A DNA stretch of 9,102 nucleotides from Endomicrobium sp. Its GTDB lineage: Bacteria > Elusimicrobiota > Endomicrobiia > Endomicrobiales > Endomicrobiaceae. The translations under genes and the position numbers were made by a program. The DNA is taken from contig JAISLV010000084.1 of NCBI GenBank assembly GCA_031277075.1, positions 1 through 9,102 of the forward strand. The letters are read 5' to 3'. This document shows positions 1 to 6,840 of this stretch, in pieces; the first letter of the stretch is position 1; every line of letters begins with the position of its first letter. The notes under the pieces are model-generated. The model was given only the letters and a program-made list of their open reading frames with translations, was not told the origin of the DNA and did not search any database.

Positions 1-74
1 GTTTCTTTTGCCGTTGCCTAGCTGCCTAACTTCCTAGCTGCTTAGCTACGTCTTTGCCGTTTCTTATGTCTGTC

Positions 75-95
75 ATACTGAACTCGTTTCAGTAT
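75..95. repeat. Hairpin element, copy 1
   Basis: Perfect 8-bp inverted repeat ATACTGAA (75-82) and TTCAGTAT (88-95) around a CTCGT loop. It is one of five copies in the window with the same stem length and 5-nt loop, and lies in the first 106-bp unit. Confidence 0.85.
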
Positions 96-190
96 CTGCT
101 GTTGTCGTTTCTTTTGCCGTTGCTTGCCGTTGCCTAGCTGCCTAACTTCCTAGCTGCTTAGCTGCGTCTTCGCCGTTTCTTATGTTCGTC

Positions 191-211
191 ATACTGAACT
201 TGTTTCAGTAT
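191..211. repeat. Hairpin element, copy 2
   Basis: ATACTGAA (191-198), loop CTTGT, TTCAGTAT (204-211). It lies in the second 106-bp unit and differs from copy 1 only in the loop. Confidence 0.85.
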
Positions 212-296
212 CTACTGTTGTCGTTTCTTTTGCCGTTGCCTAGCTGCCTAACTTCCTAGCTGCTTAGCTGCGTCTTTGCCGTTTCTTATGTCCGTC

Positions 297-317
297 ATAC
301 TGAACTTGTTTCAGTAT
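297..317. repeat. Hairpin element, copy 3
   Basis: ATACTGAA (297-304), loop CTTGT, TTCAGTAT (310-317), in the third 106-bp unit. Confidence 0.85.
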
Positions 318-350
318 CTGCTGTTGTCGTTTCTTTTGCCGTTGCCTAGC

Positions 351-515
351 TAGCTGTTTAGCTCCTGACTTGACCGCTTTTTGCAAAATAGAGAGATTTT
401 TATATATAAAAGAGTGTTAAAAGTGGTCGCCAAATATGGAAGTTTTGTAAAATAGGCGAAAGAAAAGATATATTTGCAAATAAAGCAGCAAAAAAAATAG
501 CATTAGAGTGAAGAT
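351..515. other. Intergenic stretch, no assignable gene
   Basis: This AT-rich DNA lies between the tandem repeat and the MITE-like element. The 17-mer CCTGACTTGACCGCTTT at 364-380 recurs inverted at 1082-1098. A short plus-strand frame, about 369-449 and ending in TAG, reads as a plausible protein tail (FIYKRVLKVVAKYGSFVK). It has no start or ribosome-binding site, so it is at most a gene remnant. No RNA gene or promoter was recognised. Confidence 0.4.
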
Positions 516-679
516 GGGTGTCTCTAAAAACCTATAATGCTCGTAATTGCTGTGGATTTTGCGGCAGTTCAAAGAAGAAAATGAAGGGCGTCCTAAGAGC
601 AAGGACGGATAAATTTTTTGATGTAGAAATGCCGCAAAAGGCGCGGCAAGGACGGGCGTTAGGGTTTTTAGAGACACCC
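516..679. mobile_element. MITE-like element, copy 1 (164 bp)
   Basis: The ends are terminal inverted repeats: GGGTGTCTCTAAAAACC from 516, and GGTTTTTAGAGACACCC ending at 679. The tetranucleotide AGAT flanks both sides (512-515 and 680-683), which fits a 4-bp target-site duplication. An internal hairpin, CGTCCT (589-594) with AGGACG (602-607), is conserved in the second copy at 8734-8909. There is no transposase and the element is too short to encode one, so it would need an enzyme supplied in trans. The family is not recognised. Frames crossing it only translate the repeat. Confidence 0.85.
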
Positions 680-730
680 AGATAGTAATCAAAGAAGGAA
701 GAGAAAGAATAGATGAACAACAAACGGCAG

Positions 731-751
731 ATGCTGAAACAAGTTCAGCAT
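731..751. repeat. Hairpin element, copy 4 (opposite orientation)
   Basis: ATGCTGAA (731-738), loop ACAAG, TTCAGCAT (744-751). The loop and the following GAC are the reverse complement of those in copies 1-3, so this copy is inverted. The second stem pair has changed from A-T to G-C on both arms, so pairing is kept. Confidence 0.85.
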
Positions 752-790
752 GACAGGCACGGCAACGATAGGCTTTACCCTCCATCGCCG

Positions 791-910
791 TCACCAAAAA
801 CTGACGTGAACGCGTCGCCCAAAACTGACGCGAACGCATCGCCCAAAACTGACGCGAACGCGTCGCCCAAAACTGACGCGAACGCGTCGCCTAAAACTGA
901 CGCGAACGCG
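791..910. repeat. 24-bp minisatellite, 5 units
   Basis: Five exact 24-bp units start at 791, 815, 839, 863 and 887 (consensus TCGCCCAAAACTGACG then CGAACGCG). Most units carry the perfect inverted repeat GACGCG-AA-CGCGTC across the unit boundary. Because 24 is a multiple of 3, one plus-strand frame reads PKTDANAS repeatedly. That frame starts at an ATG at 713 beside the hairpin element and stops where the array stops, so I read it as a by-product of the repeat and not as a gene. The array continues without a gap into hairpin copy 5, whose first 12 bp resemble a sixth unit (9 of 12 matches). Confidence 0.95.
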
Positions 911-912
911 TC

Positions 913-933
913 ACCCTGAACTCGTTTCAGGGT
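913..933. repeat. Hairpin element, copy 5, at the junction of two arrays
   Basis: ACCCTGAA (913-920), loop CTCGT, TTCAGGGT (926-933). The second and third stem positions differ from the other copies but are paired (CC with GG). The left arm abuts the 24-bp array and the right arm is the first unit of the 12-bp array. Confidence 0.85.
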
Positions 934-1006
934 CTATTTCAGTGTCTATTTCAGGGTCTATTTCATGGTCTCTTTCAGTGTATCTTTCAGTGTCTATTTC
1001 AGTGTC
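923..1006. repeat. 12-bp minisatellite, 7 units
   Basis: Seven 12-bp units, beginning CGTTTCAGGGTC then variants of TATTTCAGTGTC, fill 84 bp exactly. The first unit is the loop end and right arm of hairpin copy 5, so the array looks like an expansion of that half-element. Units vary at two or three positions (CAGTG, CAGGG, CATGG). The downstream DNA (1007-1035) returns to the 8-bp words CTTAGCTG and CCTAGTTG seen at 1-350. Confidence 0.9.
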
Positions 1007-1023
1007 TGCCTTTGCTTAGCTGC

Positions 1024-1273
1024 CTAGTTGCTTAATTGGAATGCAAAAACTTTTAAAAAAGCTCTAATCTGTGTAGTCAGCAAAGCGGTCAAGTCAGGTA
1101 TTATTTTGTCAAAAATGTCTTTTGTTTTAAAATGGCGGCGAAACATTTCTAAATTTACTTTTTCTTTTTCACATAGCCGTCTTGCCTTAAACCTTTCAAG
1201 CCCTGAAACCCTTGCAAGCTCAAAGACGCGCCGCGCAAACTACCCTTTCGTAATATTTTGCGGTTTGTTTCAT
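1024..1273 (-). pseudogene. Probable frameshifted small gene, unknown product
   Basis: On the minus strand an ATG at 1273 is preceded by GAGG seven bases away and opens MKQTAKYYERVVCAAR, which stops at TGA 1222-1220. The next frame, open from 1239, continues for 72 codons to TAG at 1026-1024. It begins FELARVSGLERFKARR, includes RRHFKTKDIFDKIIPDL and ends LKVFAFQLSN. The joined sequence, about 83 residues and rich in Lys, Arg and Glu with alternating hydrophobics, looks like genuine helical protein broken by one indel between about 1222 and 1240. I do not recognise the family. The opposite strand is also open here (about 1028-1324), but its Ser/Leu-rich product reads like an antisense shadow. 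A sequencing error, or less likely programmed frameshifting, could also explain the break. Confidence 0.45.
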
Positions 1274-1303
1274 CTCGTCGCCTCAAAAAACCCCCTTATC
1301 CTT

Positions 1304-1332
1304 TTGACGTTTCCTTTAATATAAAATATAAT
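1304..1332 (+). promoter_or_regulatory. Sigma70-type promoter for the PBP gene
   Basis: TTGACG at 1304-1309 and TATAAT at 1327-1332 are separated by exactly 17 bp. A second TATAAT lies at 1335-1340. The predicted start near 1339 gives a leader of about 100 nt before the ATG at 1441. That leader includes a low-complexity run of TTGCC/ATTGCC words at 1368-1425. Confidence 0.75.
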
Positions 1333-1440
1333 TTTATAATTGATACCCATTAACCTTATCTACATTTTGCCGTTGTCGTTGCTGTTGCCATTGTCATTGC
1401 CGTTGCCTAGCCGCATCCGTTGCCATTACAGGAGTTTAAA

Positions 1441-3570
1441 ATGAACGTCATTGTTAGCAAAAAGCGTTTTTTTACGCCTTTATTTTTTATATTGCTTGTT
1501 TTTATTCCTTTGTGCGTTTTAAGTCCCGCTTATATCGCAAAACGCACGATTGAAAATCTTCCTTCTATAAGCCAGCTTGAAGATTATACGCCCAATTTAA
1601 GCACAAAAATCTACGATAAAAACGATAATTTAATAGCGGAACTTTTTACCGAAAGAAGAATGCTCGTGCCTATAAACGAAATTCCAATAAACTTGCAAAA
1701 CGCTTTTATAGCTATAGAAGACAATGATTTTTTTGAACACTGGGGAATTTCCACAAAAGGGGTTTTAAGGGCTTTTTCGCGCATATTTTTGCATTTAAAA
1801 GTTAAAGAGGGCGGCTCCACAATTACGCAGCAGCTGGCGAAAACTATTTTTTTAACCCCCGAAAAAACGCTCAAAAGAAAAATCAAAGAAGCGCTGCTGA
1901 CAATACAGCTTGAAAAAAGTTATTCCAAAGATGAAATATTGCAATTTTATATTAACCAAATTTATTTCGGAAGCGGCGCTTACGGAGCGCAGGCGGCGGC
2001 AAAAGTTTATTTTGACAAAAATGTTGAAGACTTAAATTTGGCGGAATGCGCCACTCTCGCCGCAATACCTAAATCCCCAAATTATTACAACCCTTTTAAG
2101 AACGAAAAAGCGTCTCTTACGAGAAGAAACTTAGTTTTGGCAAAAATGAAAGAACTCGGATACATTTCGCCCGAAGAAGCGCAGCAGGCGTCAAAAATAG
2201 CTTTGCCTTTAAAAGAAGACAGGGAAAAACAAAAAAATACGGGACATTATTTTGTGGAATTTTTGAGAATAATGTTAGAGCCTAAATACGGCACAAACGC
2301 GCTTTTTAAATCTGGAATGTCGGTATATACCACCCTTGATATGCAGGCTCAAACCGCCGCCGAAGAAGTTTTAGAAGAACATCTTGCAAAGTTTGACGAA
2401 AAGCGGCGCGCCGTTTTTGAGCAGGAAGAAAAGGAACCTGTAAAAGTTCAAGGAGCAATTCTTGCCATAGACATAAAAACAGGGGCTATACGCGCTATGG
2501 CGGGCGGAAGAGATTTTAAAGAGACGCAGTTTAACCGCGCAATTCAGGCAAAACGCCAGCCCGGATCTTCTTTTAAACCTTTCGTTTATCTTGCCGCAAT
2601 TGAAGCGGGATTTACAGCGGCGTCTTTGCTCCACGACGAACCGATGGTTTTTGTTTATGACGGAACGAACTGGAATTTAATATCGCAAGACATTACCGAA
2701 CTTGAAAATCTTGCCGAAAATATGACGGAAGCGGATTTAATAGACACGTCAAAAGTTTGGGCGCCGTTAAATTATGCAAAAAAATACAGAGGACCCGTAA
2801 CTTTGAGAACGGCTCTCGCTCTTTCAATTAACACTTGCGCAATTGAAACTATAATGCAAGTAACTCCCAGAAGCGTTATCAGAGCCGCAAGAAAATTAGG
2901 CATTACCACGCCGCTTTCAAACACTTTGTCTTTGGCTTTAGGCTCAAGCGACGTTACGCTTAACGAAATGGTCGCGGCATATGCGGCTTTTGGTTCAGGC
3001 GGAGTTAAAACCACGCCATATGTTATAAACAAAATTACCGATAAAGACGGCAGAATTTTAGAACAAAACGTTCCAAAACAGCAGGAAGTATTGTCGACGC
3101 AGATCTGTTATATAATGACGAATATGCTTAAATCGGTAGTTGAAAGAGGCAGCGGCTGGTATGCAAGATACCTAGGCAGACCTTGCGCGGGAAAAACGGG
3201 AACGACAAACGACTACGGCGACGCGTGGTTTATAGGATACACTCCTCAAATAGCCGCAGGCGTTTGGGTAGGCTACGACGACCGTTCAATTTCTATGGGC
3301 GAAAAAGCAACGGGCGGAGTAATAGCCTGCCCGATATGGACTGAATTTATGAAAAAAGCGCTTGCAGGACAGCCCGTTGTAGATTTTACTCAACCCGACA
3401 ATATAGAATGGGCTTTGATTGACCCGCAAACAGGATTATTAGGATTGAGCAAAACGCCCGGCGTTTTCCTTGAAGCGTTTATAAAAGGCTCGTCTCCAAC
3501 GCAATATTACGACAGAGTAATACCCGACGCCCAAAGACAAGATTTAACGATAGAAGAAGAAGGATTTTAA
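1441..3570 (+). CDS. mrcA: Penicillin-binding protein 1A, bifunctional transglycosylase/transpeptidase
   Basis: This 709-residue class A PBP polymerises lipid II into glycan strands and cross-links the stem peptides at the outer face of the cytoplasmic membrane. A single N-terminal anchor (about residues 9-31) is followed by a GT51 domain. Its catalytic Glu93 is in EDNDFFEHWG, the GGSTITQQLAK motif is at 124-134, Glu165 is in KDEIL, and AAIPKSPNYYNP is at 207-218. The transpeptidase domain has Ser376 and Lys379 (SSFK), Ser462-x-Asn464 (SIN) and Lys585-Thr-Gly (KTGTT), so all active-site motifs are intact. The protein is shorter than E. coli PBP1a (about 850) and has no clear C-terminal extension. 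ATG 1441 is preferred because AGGAG (1430-1434) sits six bases upstream; an in-frame TTG at 1420 lies before that site. It is monocistronic, with a strong promoter before it and a terminator after it. The role is certain; the choice of 1A over another class A name rests on overall similarity. Confidence 0.97.
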   Translation: MNVIVSKKRFFTPLFFILLVFIPLCVLSPAYIAKRTIENLPSISQLEDYTPNLSTKIYDKNDNLIAELFTERRMLVPINEIPINLQNAFIAIEDNDFFEHWGISTKGVLRAFSRIFLHLKVKEGGSTITQQLAKTIFLTPEKTLKRKIKEALLTIQLEKSYSKDEILQFYINQIYFGSGAYGAQAAAKVYFDKNVEDLNLAECATLAAIPKSPNYYNPFKNEKASLTRRNLVLAKMKELGYISPEEAQQASKIALPLKEDREKQKNTGHYFVEFLRIMLEPKYGTNALFKSGMSVYTTLDMQAQTAAEEVLEEHLAKFDEKRRAVFEQEEKEPVKVQGAILAIDIKTGAIRAMAGGRDFKETQFNRAIQAKRQPGSSFKPFVYLAAIEAGFTAASLLHDEPMVFVYDGTNWNLISQDITELENLAENMTEADLIDTSKVWAPLNYAKKYRGPVTLRTALALSINTCAIETIMQVTPRSVIRAARKLGITTPLSNTLSLALGSSDVTLNEMVAAYAAFGSGGVKTTPYVINKITDKDGRILEQNVPKQQEVLSTQICYIMTNMLKSVVERGSGWYARYLGRPCAGKTGTTNDYGDAWFIGYTPQIAAGVWVGYDDRSISMGEKATGGVIACPIWTEFMKKALAGQPVVDFTQPDNIEWALIDPQTGLLGLSKTPGVFLEAFIKGSSPTQYYDRVIPDAQRQDLTIEEEGF

Positions 3571-3633
3571 CGGCGGCAACGAATGCGGCTGAGCGGCTAG
3601 GCAAAGACAAGGACGCGCGGATACAGGCGACGG

Positions 3634-3675
3634 AAAAAAGCGGTCAAGGGGACGGAGGAATTGACCGCTTTTTTT
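3634..3675. terminator. Rho-independent terminator after the PBP gene
   Basis: AAAAAAGCGGTCAA (3634-3647) pairs perfectly over 14 bp with TTGACCGCTTTTTT (3661-3674) around a 13-nt loop, and ends in a T7 run. The A-run on the left arm makes it potentially bidirectional. Confidence 0.9.
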
Positions 3676-3689
3676 AATACTCTTTGCGT

Positions 3690-3718
3690 TTGCCGTTTCC
3701 TTGTATATTCCTTACAAA
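3690..3718 (+). promoter_or_regulatory. Possible promoter for the ABC-2 permease gene
   Basis: TTGCCG (3690-3695) is followed after 17 bp by TACAAA (3713-3718). The match is partial (about 4 of 6 at each box). It is offered because the preceding terminator implies a separate start. Confidence 0.3.
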
Positions 3719-3722
3719 ATAT

Positions 3723-3740
3723 GGGTTTTCAGAGACATCC
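3723..3740 (+). repeat. Solo copy of the MITE end motif
   Basis: GGGTTTTCAGAGACATCC matches the MITE right end (GGTTTTTAGAGACACCC preceded by G) with two differences. It stands alone, 40 bp before the permease start and just after the weak -10 candidate. No second end or internal sequence is nearby. It may be a remnant, or a regulatory site shared with the copy at 8257. Confidence 0.6.
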
Positions 3741-3780
3741 GTTGCTAAGCGCGGCAGAATTTTAAAAGGCAAGGCGGCTA

Positions 3781-4959
3781 ATGTTTGCTAATTTAAAAAA
3801 TAATCCCGTTATAAAAGTGGCGCAAAGAGAAATTAAAAGAATTTTGTCTTCAAAAGACTTAGTTCTTATATGTTTTGCCGCGCCTATTTTTTACGCCGCG
3901 CTGTTTTCCTACGTCTACATAAACAAAACGCCGCGCGACATCAATATCGGCGTAATAAACCAAGACGGCAGAGCGCAAAGCAGAAGATTTGAACGCTGGA
4001 TTGACGCTTCGCCCGAACTTAAAGCCGACAAAAGTTATGCTTCCGTCTATGAGACCTTTGAAGGAATTTTCGCGGATAAAATTTCAGCGTTTTATTTTAT
4101 ACCTAAAAATTTTGGCGCAAACCTTAAAAAAGGACGAAGCGCGCAAGGATTTAACGCGGCAAATTCCAGCAATTTTTTGGTTTCAACGTCGGTTTTAAAA
4201 AAACTTTCGTTTATCTCGGCTTTGTTTGCGCAAAAACAATACGTCAAAATTCTTTCCGACAAAGGCGTCGCCTATCAAGCGGCAAAAACTTCGTTTTCCC
4301 CTTTATCGCCTGAAACAAAACATATTTTTAATCCTCAATTAGCTTACTCCGTATTTTTTTTGCCTTGCCTTTTAGTCGCGCTTTTACAGCAAATACTTTT
4401 GATGGCGGTGTGCGCCGCAATATCGCTTGAGAAAAAAGAGAAAACAGAAAAAGAGCTTTATAAAACGGCGGGCGGGCGGTTTAGCAATGTTTTTTTCGGC
4501 AAGGCTTTGCCTTATATTTTTATAGGCGCGGCGGCGAGCTTCTTAAATTCTTTTTTAGTATTGCCGCTTAACGATATTTACGTTCAATCGGTTTTAGCTC
4601 TAACGCTTATCTCGACGGCTTTTGTTATAGCCGCAGTGTTTTTTGCAATTCTTATTTCAGTTTTGTTTAAGTCGCCTGAAATGGCTATGGCTGCGTTAAT
4701 GTTTTACGCAATGCCCGCGATTTTGCTTTCAGGTTTTGCATGGCCTCATCATGCATTGCCGTTATTTTTAAAAATAGTTTCTTATTTCATACCGTCGACA
4801 TATTCGGCAAACTATATAAGACTTTTCACGCTAGGCGATATTTCGGCAAAATACGCGATATTGCCGACATTAGAACTATTGCTATTTGCCGCGTCCTGTT
4901 TTTTTGCGGCAATGTTTATAGAAAAGGCGGCGGCTAAGCGAAAGCGGCGATTACAATAA
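3781..4959 (+). CDS. ABC-2 type transporter permease
   Basis: This 392-residue inner-membrane protein has the ABC-2 permease layout (YbhR/YhhJ-like group). A cytoplasmic N-terminus is followed by TM1 (about 27-47) and a large extracytoplasmic region (50-185) beginning with the family's NIGVINQDG strand. A cluster of about five further helices follows (187-215, 240-263, 268-296, 300-321, 358-380), with the typical LLSGFAWP segment before a short re-entrant stretch at 316-322. Such permeases work as dimers with a separate ATPase and, in YbhFSR-type exporters, an HlyD-like adaptor. No ATPase or adaptor is in the window, so the substrate cannot be inferred. The start follows AAGGCGG (3771-3777), a weak site only three bases from ATG. 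Intergenic DNA and a terminator separate it from the PBP gene, and it is convergent with the kinase gene. Confidence 0.9.
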   Translation: MFANLKNNPVIKVAQREIKRILSSKDLVLICFAAPIFYAALFSYVYINKTPRDINIGVINQDGRAQSRRFERWIDASPELKADKSYASVYETFEGIFADKISAFYFIPKNFGANLKKGRSAQGFNAANSSNFLVSTSVLKKLSFISALFAQKQYVKILSDKGVAYQAAKTSFSPLSPETKHIFNPQLAYSVFFLPCLLVALLQQILLMAVCAAISLEKKEKTEKELYKTAGGRFSNVFFGKALPYIFIGAAASFLNSFLVLPLNDIYVQSVLALTLISTAFVIAAVFFAILISVLFKSPEMAMAALMFYAMPAILLSGFAWPHHALPLFLKIVSYFIPSTYSANYIRLFTLGDISAKYAILPTLELLLFAASCFFAAMFIEKAAAKRKRRLQ

Positions 4960-4986
4960 CTAAAAACTCTGAAACGGACTGCCACT

Positions 4987-5021
4987 AAAACGCAATGGCA
5001 TTGTTGCCAAGCCGCGTTTTT
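4987..5021. terminator. Bidirectional terminator between convergent genes
   Basis: AAAACGC (4987-4993) pairs with GCGTTTT (5014-5020), enclosing an inner stem TGGCA (4996-5000) with TGCCA (5005-5009). T-runs end both strands. It can serve the permease gene (+) and the kinase operon (-). The remaining DNA to 5085 is TTGCC/ATGCAT-rich with no gene. Confidence 0.75.
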
Positions 5022-5085
5022 GCTCTTTGCCGTTTTGTCTTTGCCATGCCTCAATGCGTCCATGCATCTATGCATCCTTTCAGAT

Positions 5086-6840
5086 TTAAATAATTGCTGG
5101 GAGGCGAACGGTAAATGTTGAGCCTGCGCCTTCTTTGCTTTCTACTGAAATTGAGCCGTTATTGGCGTTTAAAATGTGCTTTACTATGGCAAGCCCAAGC
5201 CCAGTGCCGCCGCTTTTTTTAGATCTCGCCTTGTCGGCAACGTAAAATCTTTCAAATATTCTTTCAAGGCAGCGTTGAGGAATGCCTATGCCTGTGTCTG
5301 AAACGCTTATTTCCACAAAACCGCCGTCAATATTTTTTGCGCGTATTGATATATTTCCTCTGTCGGTATACCTGACGGCGTTGTCTATTAAATTTATAAA
5401 TAACTGCTCTATATTAAACTCGTTTGCGTAAATTTTTTTTAAATTTTCGGGCGTAAAAACCTCAATTTGCAGCCCTTTTTGCGCGGCTTTTTTTTTATAG
5501 AAATTTGCCGCGTCGTTTATTACGTTTGCAATGTCTATTTCTTTTTGAACGATTTCTTTTACGGATTCAAGCGCGGATAGAGAAAGCAAGTCGTTGACTA
5601 TATTTGTAAGCCGCTCGGACTGTTTTTTTATTATTTCCACATATCTGGCGTCTTCCTTCGTCAGATTTTTAGTCTCTAAAAGCTCGGCAAAACCCGCTAT
5701 GGAAGTTACGGGGGTTTTTAGTTCGTGCGAAGCGTTGACGACAAACTCCTTTTTTAAATTGTCCAGTTGTTTTATCTTGGTTATGTCCTTTAACAAAATA
5801 ACGAAGCTGTCTTCAACAACAATGTTGTTTTCGGATTTTATTTTTGAGATTGTATATGAAAAAACGACGTTTTTTGCGCCGAAATTTTCAATTTCAATTT
5901 CTCCGTATAATTCTTGGGAAGAAGCGTTTTTCAGCGCGTCTTCAAAATTTTTGTCTCGCAAAAATTCCCACACATATCGTCCTTTTGCCGCGCCGCGAAA
6001 GTTTTTTTGAAAAGCGCCGTTAGCCAAAATAATTTTCCCGTTTTTGTCGGTAAGCAAAATTCCGTCGGAAACCGAAGCTAAAACTTTATCAAGCGTATTT
6101 TTTGAATCGTTAATCCCTTTAAATAAAGCGTCTATTTCGTCTGACATTTTATTGAAAGACACGGCGAGCGCGCCGATTTCGTCGGAAGACAAAACTTCGG
6201 CTTTCGCCTTGAAATCCCCGTTTGCTATCTTTGAAGCCGCCGCGCTTAAAGAGACGATCCCTAAAACGGGTTTGCGCGATATAAAATAAATCGCCAAAAA
6301 AGAGACGGCGATTGACGCTAAAAAAATTATAAAAATATTTTTAAGAGTTTGCCGCGCAAGAAAGTTGACGCTTTTTAAAGGCATACTGAGCCTTAAAACG
6401 AAATTTTTGCTTACGGGAACGGCGGCATAGAGCATATTTTCGCCAAGCGTAGAACTGTATCTTACGGAAACCGCAAAAGGCGCGCCTTCCAAAACGGCTT
6501 TCACTTCGTCTCTGCCCGCGTGGTTTGACATAGAAGAGCTTTCGTTTTGCGAATCGGCTATAACGGCGCCGTCGGGCGCTATGAGGGTTATTCTGTTATT
6601 GAAATTTTGCGCCGCCTCTTCTACCAGCGCGCTCAAGGCGGCGCGGTTTGATTTTTCTATACATTCGGCTATAAAAGGCGTTATGGCGGCGGCGTTTCTT
6701 TTTAATTCATGCGAAAAAAAGTCCTGCGTCAAAGATTTTACGTAAAGCCTTGCCGCGCCGAAAAAAACGCAGGCTAACAGCGAGGAAACAATTATAAAAA
6801 ACGCGAACAATTTTAAAAAGAAACTGTTTTTACTTTTCAA
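5086..6840 (-). CDS. PhoR-like sensor histidine kinase
   Basis: This 584-residue membrane kinase presumably phosphorylates the regulator encoded just upstream. In order it has TM1 (about 8-30), an extracytoplasmic sensor domain (32-166, with LIAPDGAVIADSQ typical of PhoR/Cache-like folds), TM2 (168-188), HAMP (about 189-244), PAS (about 250-355), and HisKA with phospho-accepting His372 in NASHELKTP. The ATPase domain follows, with Asn487 in LIDNAVRYT, the G1 box DTGIGIP from Asp515, and the later FERF and GTGLGLAIVKH motifs. All catalytic boxes are intact. Translation starts at TTG (6840-6838) and overlaps the regulator's end by 11 bp, so the two are translationally coupled. No in-frame ATG lies before TM1. 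Domain order fits PhoR, but no phosphate-uptake gene is nearby, so the stimulus is unknown and a gene symbol would be premature. Confidence 0.95.
   Translation of the reverse strand: MKSKNSFFLKLFAFFIIVSSLLACVFFGAARLYVKSLTQDFFSHELKRNAAAITPFIAECIEKSNRAALSALVEEAAQNFNNRITLIAPDGAVIADSQNESSSMSNHAGRDEVKAVLEGAPFAVSVRYSSTLGENMLYAAVPVSKNFVLRLSMPLKSVNFLARQTLKNIFIIFLASIAVSFLAIYFISRKPVLGIVSLSAAASKIANGDFKAKAEVLSSDEIGALAVSFNKMSDEIDALFKGINDSKNTLDKVLASVSDGILLTDKNGKIILANGAFQKNFRGAAKGRYVWEFLRDKNFEDALKNASSQELYGEIEIENFGAKNVVFSYTISKIKSENNIVVEDSFVILLKDITKIKQLDNLKKEFVVNASHELKTPVTSIAGFAELLETKNLTKEDARYVEIIKKQSERLTNIVNDLLSLSALESVKEIVQKEIDIANVINDAANFYKKKAAQKGLQIEVFTPENLKKIYANEFNIEQLFINLIDNAVRYTDRGNISIRAKNIDGGFVEISVSDTGIGIPQRCLERIFERFYVADKARSKKSGGTGLGLAIVKHILNANNGSISVESKEGAGSTFTVRLPAII

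Larger units (their letters stand above)
1..350. repeat. 106-bp tandem repeat, about 3.2 copies
   Basis: Copies begin with GTTTCTTTTGCCGTTGCC at 1, 107, 223 and 329. Copy 1 is 106 bp, copy 2 is 116 bp because TTGCCGTTGC is duplicated inside it, copy 3 is 106 bp, and copy 4 decays after about 20 bp. Each full copy has a first half built of 8-bp words (CCTAGCTG, CCTAACTT, CCTAGCTG, CTTAGCTG) and a second half holding the hairpin ATACTGAA-5 nt-TTCAGTAT. Copies differ by only a few substitutions, so the expansion is recent or homogenised. I see no credible reading frame. The array starts at the window edge, so its true copy number is unknown. Confidence 0.95.

Noticed and set aside
1..350. CRISPR array
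   Set aside because: The repeats are direct and contiguous with no unique spacers, and no cas gene is present.
417..839. 140-codon minus-strand frame
   Set aside because: It crosses the 24-bp array, the inverted hairpin and the whole MITE, and its peptide merely translates these repeats.
713..919. Plus-strand frame with PKTDANAS repeats as a repeat protein
   Set aside because: It starts beside the hairpin element and ends with the array. The 24-bp period keeps it open automatically, and no signal or domain is present.
1028..1324. 98-codon plus-strand frame
   Set aside because: It lies opposite the more protein-like minus-strand remnant, has no ribosome-binding site, and overlaps the PBP promoter.
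5594..6289. Plus-strand frames of 138 and 81 codons
   Set aside because: They are antisense to the histidine kinase, whose motifs and frame are unambiguous.
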